64,000 nucleotides of DNA from Solirubrobacter ginsenosidimutans (GTDB lineage Bacteria; Actinomycetota; Thermoleophilia; Solirubrobacterales; Solirubrobacteraceae). Where the stretch lies: NCBI RefSeq assembly GCF_027587205.1, contig NZ_JAPDOD010000030.1, positions 1-64,000 on the forward strand, in the 5' to 3' direction. Made by a program: the position numbers and the translations under genes. Below, one piece after another: positions 8,524-14,861 of this stretch (positions are counted from its first letter, which is position 1; the number at the start of each line of letters is the position of its first letter). The notes beneath the pieces were generated by a model, which did not search any database, was not told where the DNA came from, and worked only from the letters and a program-made list of their open reading frames with translations.

Positions 8524-9096
8524 TCATAAAGTGCGGAAGGCCTGGATGGCGAGCGTGGCAAAGCGCCGGGAGGCCGCGAGACGGGCGTCCGGCGAGCCGG
8601 CGCGGATGCCGCGGTGGGCCATGATCATCAGGACGAGGTCGTTCAAGACGAAGTCGTGTCGCAGCTGACCGCCTGCCTTGGCGCGGCGGGCCAGCTCCGC
8701 CACCGAGCTCAGTGAGGCCCGGCGGTCGGCGACGAAATCCATCGCGTCCGGGAACGCCGCCATGAAGGCCGCGGTGAACTCGCGATTGTGCGCGTGCAGC
8801 TCGAAGACCTTCTCGATCACGAGGCAGAACCCGTGCCAGGGGTTCGGGTCGCGGATCCCCTCGTCGACGATCGCGCGGCAGGCCCGGGCCTCCCCCAGGT
8901 AGACCTCGTACGCCAGCGTCGCCTTGGCCGGGAAATGGCGATACACGGTCGCCGGACCGACTCCCGCCTGCCGTGCGATCTCGCGCATCGGCGCGTCGAG
9001 GCCATCGGCGGCGAACACCGCGCGAGCCGCGTCGAGGATGCGCTCTCGGTTGTCCTGAGCGTCCGACCGTGGGGTGCGAGGCAAACGGCCGGTCAT
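8524..9096 (-). CDS. TetR-family transcriptional regulator
   Basis: About 190 aa if translation starts at MTGRLPRTPRSD (ATG at 9094-9096). A start at 9135 would leave only 11 bp to the divergent gene and is less likely. The N-terminal domain RERILDAARAVFAADG...MREIARQAGVGPATVYRHFPAK is a textbook TetR helix-turn-helix, ending near residue 65. The C-terminal half resembles the TetR_C domains of regulators of oxidoreductases (ELARRAKAGGQLRHDF). It is divergent from the quinone oxidoreductase gene, its most likely target. Confidence 0.87.
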   Translation of the reverse strand: MTGRLPRTPRSDAQDNRERILDAARAVFAADGLDAPMREIARQAGVGPATVYRHFPAKATLAYEVYLGEARACRAIVDEGIRDPNPWHGFCLVIEKVFELHAHNREFTAAFMAAFPDAMDFVADRRASLSSVAELARRAKAGGQLRHDFVLNDLVLMIMAHRGIRAGSPDARLAASRRFATLAIQAFRTL

Positions 9097-9146
9097 CACT
9101 CTCACTTTAGTTGCGCGTCCGCCGTCGTCCGTCACCGTTTTCCGGC

Positions 9147-10148
9147 ATGAAAGCGATTGCGATCAAGACGTTTGGAGGCCCCGACGGCCTCACGGCCATC
9201 GACCTCCCAGACCCGAGCCCGGCGAACGGGGAGGTGCTGATCGCCACGGAAGCGATCGGCGTCGGCGGTGTGGACGCCCTCATCCGCAGCGGCGTCCTGG
9301 GCGACTACGGCTTCAAGGAAGGTCACATCCTCGGCAGCGAGGTCGCGGGCACCGTGGCGGCGGTCGGCGACGGCGTCGATCCGGCGTGGATCGGCCGGCG
9401 CGTGTGGGCGTTCGTCGGCCTGCAGGGTGGCTACGCCGAGCAGGCGGTCGCACCCGCCGCCGCGCTCGTCCCGCTTCCCGGTGACTTGTCCGCCGCCGAG
9501 GCGGTGACGCTGGGCACTTCCGGCATCGTGGCCCACTTCGCTCTGCGCCACGCCCACTTCGCAGCGGGCGAGACGGTGCTCGTGCGCGGCGCGGCGGGCG
9601 GGATCGGGATCATGACCGTCCAGCTCGCGATTCGTGGCGGCGCCGGTGCCGTCGCGGTCACGACCTCCTCGGCGGAGCGTGGCGAGCGCTTGCGCGAGCT
9701 CGGTGCGACCCACATCCTGGACCGCGCCGGTCCCCCGGGAGAGCAGGATGCGCCGGCCGGCTTCGACGTCGTCGTCGACATCGTCGCCGGCCCAGCCCTG
9801 CCCTCGTTCCTCGCCAAGCTCAACGCGAACGGCCGTCTCGTCGCCGTCGGGCTCATGGGAGGCGCGCCGCCCGCCGACTTCGGCATGGGGTTGTTCGCGG
9901 CCTTCCAGCAGTCGCTCTCGTTCGCGACGTTCAGCGCGAACACTGTGCCCGAAGCCGACCGGCTCGCCGTGACCGCCGAGCTGTTCGCGGCCGCGGAGCG
10001 GGGGGAATTGGACGCGGTCGTGCACGAACTCCTGCCCCTGGAGGACGCCGTACTCGCCCACCGGAGGATGGAGGCGGGCGAGGTGTTCGGCCGGATCGTG
10101 CTCACCCCGCGGACGAGCAACGGGGCGTCACCGCACGTGGAATGGTGA
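9147..10148 (+). CDS. Zinc-free MDR oxidoreductase (quinone oxidoreductase-like)
   Basis: A 333-aa protein of the medium-chain dehydrogenase family, starting MKAIAIKTFGG. The N-terminal GroES-like domain lacks the catalytic-zinc Cys/His set. The Rossmann domain has VRGAAGGIGIMTVQLA, the AxxGxxG-type motif of NADPH:quinone reductases. Such enzymes reduce quinones or enones with NADPH. Motifs and length fit the QOR/YhdH-like subgroup; the substrate is unknown. The divergent TetR gene starts 50 bp away and probably regulates it. Confidence 0.85.
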   Translation: MKAIAIKTFGGPDGLTAIDLPDPSPANGEVLIATEAIGVGGVDALIRSGVLGDYGFKEGHILGSEVAGTVAAVGDGVDPAWIGRRVWAFVGLQGGYAEQAVAPAAALVPLPGDLSAAEAVTLGTSGIVAHFALRHAHFAAGETVLVRGAAGGIGIMTVQLAIRGGAGAVAVTTSSAERGERLRELGATHILDRAGPPGEQDAPAGFDVVVDIVAGPALPSFLAKLNANGRLVAVGLMGGAPPADFGMGLFAAFQQSLSFATFSANTVPEADRLAVTAELFAAAERGELDAVVHELLPLEDAVLAHRRMEAGEVFGRIVLTPRTSNGASPHVEW

Positions 10149-10168
10149 GCGAGCGTCGACTTTCGTGA

Positions 10169-10290
10169 ACAGAGCGCGAGAAACTCGACGTTCGCGTCGT
10201 CCGGCGCTCCGGCCTCGACATCGCCCTCTTTGAGCGCGACGGCCGCACCTGCGTCCTCGCCGGCCATGTCGAGCACACCCGCACTGACCA
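10169..10290 (+). pseudogene. Possible remnant of an anti-sigma-like coding sequence
   Basis: Directly after a TGA (10166-10168) a frame with strongly GC-biased third positions reads KLDVRVVRRSGLDIALF then ERDGRTCVLAGHVEH, and after about 35 residues dissolves into His/Arg-rich nonsense. The DGRTCVL(A/S)G signature resembles the periplasmic end of some actinobacterial ECF anti-sigma factors, recalled from memory. No start codon, zinc-binding N-terminus or membrane helix is present. It may be debris of a lost gene. Confidence 0.25.
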
Positions 10291-10502
10291 TCTCGGTCAT
10301 CGCCATCCTGATCATCGCCGCGATCGCGCTGCGCGAGTGCCGCCGCCAGCGGTGCCTCAGGCGGGCTAGCGGGACGAACGTCAACTGCTCGTTCGCTGGC
10401 TGGCCGTGGAGTGGCTGGGTGGCCGGGCTTCCCACCTCGCGCGGTGGTCGACAGAAAGGGCGTTCTCACGCACGCCGATCACCCGGATGCCGCGGTCTGC
10501 GA

Positions 10503-10553
10503 GGGGGTGGGGTCAAAAAACGTCCTGACAGGAAGCTTTTTGACCCCACCCCC
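10503..10553. repeat. Large imperfect palindrome (REP-like element or bidirectional terminator)
   Basis: The arms are GGGGGTGGGGTCAAAAA (10503-10519) and its exact reverse complement TTTTTGACCCCACCCCC (10537-10553). Between them lies a second small palindrome TCCTG-A-CAGGA. It sits between two convergent genes, where a bidirectional terminator would fit. The A/T runs are inside the stem, however, and the shape is closer to a dispersed REP-like element. Confidence 0.6.
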
Positions 10554-10806
10554 ATCAACGCGCCAACTCGACCAGTGCGACCCTGATCGAAGACGGCGAC
10601 CTGACCGCCAAACGCGCACGGTCGACCACGGCGACGGAGAGATGGGCGCGAGGGACACACTTTCCTTCTCCGTAGCCCGTAACCGTCGGTATCCCGGCAC
10701 GGCAATTCGACGCGACAGAGCCGAGCCGCGCGGCGGACGACGGCAGGCAGCAACGAAGGGCGCGCCATTCCCCCTCCCCACCCGGCGCAGTTGACTTTCA
10801 ACCCAG

Positions 10807-11577
10807 CTAGGCGATCGCCGGGGTGCGCGCCGGGGCGAGCGCGAAGTCGTAGCTGACCGCGAACTCGCCGTCGCCGACCGGCTCGGGGTGCACGATCAAT
10901 TCCGGCTTGACCGCACCGGCGACGTCGGTGTCGAGGTAGTCGCTGGAGTCGATGAACAGCTGCGTGACCAGCGGCTCGAAGCCCTCGGCGCTGACGATCA
11001 GGTGGATGTGCGCCGGGCGCCACGGGCTCCAGCCGGCGGCCGCGGTCATCCTGCCGGTCGGGCCGTCGAGCGGGATCGTGTACGGACCGGGGATGACGGT
11101 CACGTACTCGTAGCGCCCGTCGGTATCAGTGCGCACCTGGCCGCGGAGGTTGCCGTCGGGCGGCCCCGGCATGAACCCGGAGTAGCGGCCTTCGGCGTCC
11201 GCCTGCCAGATGTCGAGGTTGGCGTTCGCCAGCGGCCGGCCGTCGACGTCGGTCACGCGCCCCGTCACGCGGGTGCGGTCGCCGGACTCGTCCGGGCGGT
11301 GCGGCAGCTCGAACGGCGCGTCCAGCAGCGGCGCGTCCGGCAGGTGGAACGGGCCGAGGATCGTGCCCTGCGAGCCGCTGCGGTTGCTGAAGGCCTGCTC
11401 CTCGACCACGTGCTCGACGAAGACGTCGCCGAACAGCGGCCACTCGCCCGCGGCGCCGACGTCGATGAACCACTGCTTCGCGGCCTGGTACTCCTCGTAG
11501 GTGACGTTGTTCTCGACGATCGCCTCGTGGACGCGGCGCAGGATGTCCGAGATCAGTTGGTTGGCACGTTCAGACAT
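10807..11577 (-). CDS. catA: Catechol 1,2-dioxygenase (intradiol, non-haem Fe(III))
   Basis: 256 aa from ATG 11575-11577 (MSERANQL). It has an N-terminal helical dimerisation domain (1-75) and a catalytic beta-sandwich. The four Fe(III) ligands fit the family spacing: Tyr132 (GRYSG), Tyr166 (PGPYTIP), His190 and His192 (RPAHIHL). The enzyme cleaves catechol to cis,cis-muconate. A hydroxyquinol dioxygenase is the main alternative, but the muconate genes beside it favour catechol. It is the third gene of the catBCA operon, overlapping catC by 8 nt. Confidence 0.88.
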   Translation of the reverse strand: MSERANQLISDILRRVHEAIVENNVTYEEYQAAKQWFIDVGAAGEWPLFGDVFVEHVVEEQAFSNRSGSQGTILGPFHLPDAPLLDAPFELPHRPDESGDRTRVTGRVTDVDGRPLANANLDIWQADAEGRYSGFMPGPPDGNLRGQVRTDTDGRYEYVTVIPGPYTIPLDGPTGRMTAAAGWSPWRPAHIHLIVSAEGFEPLVTQLFIDSSDYLDTDVAGAVKPELIVHPEPVGDGEFAVSYDFALAPARTPAIA

Positions 11578-11866
11578 CGCTCTCTCCTCGGTCGATGGCA
11601 TTCGGATGGCGCGCCAGCGGTGTGACGCGGATGTCCAGGTACGGGAACAGCGGCAGGCCGGAGAGCAGCTCGTGCAGCTCGTCGATCGAGCCGACGTCGA
11701 GCACGCTCACGTTCGCGTAGCGCCCGGCCACCCGCCACAGGTGCGGCCAGCGCCCGTCGCGCTGCGCCGCCTGCGAGTACTCGCGCTCGCGCGCCTTGAG
11801 CTCGTCCGCGTGCTCGGCCGGCATGTCGGGCGGCAGGCGGACCTCCATCTCGGCCAGGAACAGCAT
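11570..11866 (-). CDS. catC: Muconolactone delta-isomerase
   Basis: A 98-aa protein beginning MLFLAEMEVRLPPDM, the characteristic CatC start, and containing the conserved block around WRVAGRYANVSVLDV. The usual length is about 92-97 aa. It converts (+)-muconolactone to beta-ketoadipate enol-lactone as a cytoplasmic oligomer. The ATG shares one base with the catB stop codon (TGATG), and its stop lies within the first codons of catA, so translation of all three genes is coupled. Confidence 0.92.
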   Translation of the reverse strand: MLFLAEMEVRLPPDMPAEHADELKAREREYSQAAQRDGRWPHLWRVAGRYANVSVLDVGSIDELHELLSGLPLFPYLDIRVTPLARHPNAIDRGESDV

Positions 11867-12996
11867 CAGGCGTCCAGCCGGTAGCGCCGCAGGCGGTCCT
11901 CGTCGACCTCGAGCCCGAGACCGGACGCCGCCGGCGCCGCGGCACGGCCGTCGCGGATCACCGGCCCCGCGACGACGAGGTCGTCGGCGAGGTCGAGGAA
12001 GTTCGTGAGCTCAGCAGGCCGGCCGGCGGTGGAGGCGAACGCCGCGGCGAAGGTGACCGTCGCCAGCGCGCCGATCGCGCCCTCGTACTGGCTTCCCACG
12101 ACCACCGGGACGTTGCGGGCCAGGCAGAGGCCGAGGATCCGGCGCGACTCGGTGAACCCGGTGCGCGCCGTCTTGACGCTCACGACGCGAACCGCGCCCT
12201 CTTCGAGCGCGCGATCCACGTGCGCGAGGCTGATGCAGCTCTCGTCGCCGGCCAGCGGAACCGGCCAGCGGTCGGCGAGGCGCAGCCGGCCGGCGCGATC
12301 CTCGATCGAGATCGGCTCCTCGATCGCGCGCACGCCGAGCTCGACGAGCGCGTCGCCGGCGCGCACCGCGTCGGCATAGCTCCAGCCGCGGTTGGCGTCG
12401 ACGTAGAGATCGGCGTCCGGGAGCGCGTCGCGGATCGCCCGCACGGCCGCGACGTCCAGTGCCGGGGCGCGCCCGACCTTGACCTTGAAGGTGACCACAC
12501 CGAGCCGCTCACCCACCTCGATCGCCTCCTCGGCCATCGCCGCGGGCGCGTCGAGCGAGACCATGTGCGCGGCGGCGACGTCGTCCGCGAAGCCGCCCAG
12601 CAACGTGTGGCATGGCGTCGCCAGGATCTGCCCGGCGAGATCCCAGACCGCGAGATCGACCGCGCCGCGCGCGACGTAGTTGCCCGCAACCCGCGAGCAG
12701 CGCTCGGCGACGAGCTCGGTCCGCAGCGGGTCGACACCGGCCAGCGCCCCATTGAGCGGACCGGAGACCGCGGCGACGATCGACGTCTGCGTCTCGCCGT
12801 ACGTGTACGGGCGCGGCTGCGCCTCGGCCTGGCCGACGAGCCCGGCATCGGTGTGCACGCGCACGAGCACGTTGTCGGCGGTGGTCACGCTGCCCGACGC
12901 GAACCGCGGCGCACGCCGGTAGGGCAGCGCGTACGGGATCGCCTCGACGCCGGTGATCCGCACCGTGCCCGCGAGCGTCTCGGTCGCCAAGTGCAT
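11866..12996 (-). CDS. catB: Muconate cycloisomerase (enolase superfamily)
   Basis: 376 aa from ATG 12994-12996; a GTG two codons earlier is possible. Enolase-superfamily residues are all visible: the KxK pair Lys171/Lys173 in TFKVKVG, metal ligands Asp200 (YVDANRGW), Glu226 (AIEEP) and Asp251 (AGDES), and the opposing Lys275 (SVKTARTG). It cycloisomerises cis,cis-muconate to muconolactone, between CatA and CatC in the pathway. A dipeptide epimerase would share the fold, but the cat genes around it settle the assignment. It is divergent from catR. Confidence 0.9.
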   Translation of the reverse strand: MHLATETLAGTVRITGVEAIPYALPYRRAPRFASGSVTTADNVLVRVHTDAGLVGQAEAQPRPYTYGETQTSIVAAVSGPLNGALAGVDPLRTELVAERCSRVAGNYVARGAVDLAVWDLAGQILATPCHTLLGGFADDVAAAHMVSLDAPAAMAEEAIEVGERLGVVTFKVKVGRAPALDVAAVRAIRDALPDADLYVDANRGWSYADAVRAGDALVELGVRAIEEPISIEDRAGRLRLADRWPVPLAGDESCISLAHVDRALEEGAVRVVSVKTARTGFTESRRILGLCLARNVPVVVGSQYEGAIGALATVTFAAAFASTAGRPAELTNFLDLADDLVVAGPVIRDGRAAAPAASGLGLEVDEDRLRRYRLDA

Positions 12997-13034
12997 GACC
13001 ACACGCTAGGTCCCGGAGATGCCATCGGCAACAC

Positions 13035-13051
13035 CAATCGCGTGTCGATTG
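13035..13051. promoter_or_regulatory. LysR-type binding palindrome in the catB-catR intergenic region
   Basis: CAATCG-CGTGT-CGATTG is a perfect inverted repeat with 6-bp arms, 39 nt upstream of the catB ATG and 26 nt upstream of the catR ATG. An AT-rich GATATAAAT near 13063 may be the catR -10 region. CatR-type regulators bind dyads in exactly this position. Confidence 0.6.
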
Positions 13052-13077
13052 CATACGTTCTCGATATAAATCGCGGC

Positions 13078-13974
13078 ATGGAGCTGCGACACCTTCGCTA
13101 CTTCGTCGCGGTCGCCGAGGAGCGGCACTTCGGCCGCGCCGCGGCGCGGCTGCACATCGCGCAGCCGCCGCTGTCGCAGCAGATCCGCCGCTTCGAGGCC
13201 GAGCTCGGCGAGCCGCTGCTGTACCGGACGACCCGCAGCGTCGAGCTCTCCCCCGCCGGCGCGGTGATGCTCGAGCGCGGCCGCGAGATCCTCGCCGCCG
13301 TCGACTCCGCGCTCGAGGACGCCCGGCGCGCGGCGCGCGGCGAATACGGCCGCCTCGCGATCGGCTTCACCGGCTCCTCGACCTATGCCCTTCTCCCCGC
13401 CCTCGCCGCCGCGCTGCGCGAGGAGCTGCCCGGCGTGATGCTCGACCTGCGCGGCGAGTTGCTGACGCCGGCGCAGGTCGCGCAGCTGCTGGACGGCACG
13501 CTCGATCTCGGGCTGCTGCGCCCCCCGGTTCACGTGCGGGAGCTGTGCACGGAGGTGCTCCTCTCCGAGCCGCTGCTCGCCGTCCTCCCCAACACCCACC
13601 GGCTCGCCACCGCGTCCGCGGTCCCGCTCGAAGCGCTCAAGGACGAGCCGTTCGTCACGTATCCGTCGCACTTCCGGTCGGTCGTGCACGACGCCGTCGA
13701 GGACGCGTGCGCCGCCCACGGCTTCAAGCCTGTCGCCGCCCACGAGGTCGCCGAGACCGCGACCCTGGTCAGCTTCGTCGCCGCCGGGCTCGGCGTCTCG
13801 CTCGTCCCCGCGTCCGTGAGCAACATGACCGTGCAGGGCGCGATCTACCGCCCGCTCGCGCACGACTCGACGTTCGTCGAGCTCGCCGCGGCCTGGAGAC
13901 GGGACGATCAGCGCCCGGTGCTCAACAACGCCCTCGACGTGATCCGCCGCGCCATCGCCCGGCACGCCCCGTGA
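13078..13974 (+). CDS. catR: LysR-family regulator of the catechol operon (CatR-like)
   Basis: 298 aa starting MELRHLRYFVAVAEERHFGRAAARLH, which is typical of CatR/BenM/ClcR-type regulators. The winged helix-turn-helix spans residues 1-60 (LHIAQPPLSQQIRRFEAELGE), followed by a type 2 periplasmic-binding-like effector domain (about 90-295). Family members respond to cis,cis-muconate and activate catBCA. It is divergently arranged with the cat operon across a dyad. Its stop overlaps the GTG start of the DMT transporter gene (GTGA). Confidence 0.88.
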   Translation: MELRHLRYFVAVAEERHFGRAAARLHIAQPPLSQQIRRFEAELGEPLLYRTTRSVELSPAGAVMLERGREILAAVDSALEDARRAARGEYGRLAIGFTGSSTYALLPALAAALREELPGVMLDLRGELLTPAQVAQLLDGTLDLGLLRPPVHVRELCTEVLLSEPLLAVLPNTHRLATASAVPLEALKDEPFVTYPSHFRSVVHDAVEDACAAHGFKPVAAHEVAETATLVSFVAAGLGVSLVPASVSNMTVQGAIYRPLAHDSTFVELAAAWRRDDQRPVLNNALDVIRRAIARHAP

Positions 13975-14861
13975 TCCGAACGCCGCAGGCGAAGACGCTC
14001 GGCGTCCTCGCCGTGGTCTGCCTCGTCGTCGCGTTCTCGTTCAGCTCCACGCTGGTCAAGCGCGCCGAGACCGCCGGCGTCCTCGTGGCCTTCTGGCGCA
14101 TGCTGATCGTCAGCCTGGCCTGGAACGTGGTGCTGTGGAGCTCCGGCCGGCGAGTCACGACGGCCGACGTGCGCGCCGTGTGGATCCCCGGCGTCTTCTT
14201 CGGGCTCAACTTGGCGGTCTTCTTCACGGGCGCGACCCACAACAGCGTCGCGAACGCGGCGCTGATCGGGTCGTGCGCACCGCTGCTGATCGTGCCGGCG
14301 GGCGCCTGGCTGTTCCGCGAGCACATCGACCCGCGCGCGCTGCTGTGCGCGGCGATCGCGTTCGGCGGGCTCGCGCTCGTGCTGCTCAACGCGCCGCCAG
14401 GCGGTGACGCGACGCTGCTCGGCAACGTCTTCGGCGTGCTGGCAATGCTGCTCCAGGTGAGCTACGTCGTCTCCACGAAGCACTTCCGCCGCGACATGGA
14501 CGTGACGACGTTCATGGCGACGATCTGCCCGATCGCGACGGTCGCGGTGTTCCCGATCGCCATCGCCCACGGCGGCGTGTTCGGGATGAGCGCCACCGGC
14601 TGGAAGTACACGCTCATCTTGAGCTTCACGAGCGGCATCACCGCTCAGGGCCTGCTCGTGTACGCGCAGAAGACGATCCAGATCGGGACGATCGGGATCG
14701 CGCAGGTGGCGCAACCGGCATTGGCGGTGGTGTGGTCCTATCTCCTGCTGAGCGAGGTGATCAACGGCCGCCAAGCGCTCGGGATCGCCATCGTCACGGC
14801 GGGACTGCTCGCGTTCACGCTGCTCAACCAGCCCGGCGATCGACGCGATCGCGCTCGCTGA
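13971..14861 (+). CDS. EamA/DMT-superfamily transporter
   Basis: 296 aa from the GTG overlapping the catR stop. About ten hydrophobic segments form two EamA repeats (about 10-140 and 155-290), with the second repeat ending GIAQVAQPALAVVWSYLLLSEVINGRQALG. DMT carriers move small metabolites; the substrate cannot be read. Strict coupling to catR suggests a role in moving an aromatic acid or pathway intermediate. Its last 38 bases overlap the convergent 933-aa regulator. Confidence 0.82.
   Translation: MIRTPQAKTLGVLAVVCLVVAFSFSSTLVKRAETAGVLVAFWRMLIVSLAWNVVLWSSGRRVTTADVRAVWIPGVFFGLNLAVFFTGATHNSVANAALIGSCAPLLIVPAGAWLFREHIDPRALLCAAIAFGGLALVLLNAPPGGDATLLGNVFGVLAMLLQVSYVVSTKHFRRDMDVTTFMATICPIATVAVFPIAIAHGGVFGMSATGWKYTLILSFTSGITAQGLLVYAQKTIQIGTIGIAQVAQPALAVVWSYLLLSEVINGRQALGIAIVTAGLLAFTLLNQPGDRRDRAR

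Larger units (their letters stand above)
10149..10806. other. Long intergenic region between convergent genes
   Basis: This is the only gap over 300 bp in the window. It holds a possible anti-sigma coding remnant (10169-10290) and a large inverted repeat (10503-10553). A plus-strand frame from ATG 10266 begins with a hydrophobic stretch (TISVIAILIIAAIALRE), but its GC3 pattern decays after about 30 codons and it runs through the inverted repeat, so I do not call it a gene. I see nothing interpretable in 10560-10806. Confidence 0.5.

Noticed and set aside
10266..10586. A possible 106-codon small membrane protein
   Set aside because: It has one hydrophobic stretch but loses coding bias after about 30 codons and reads through the large palindrome.
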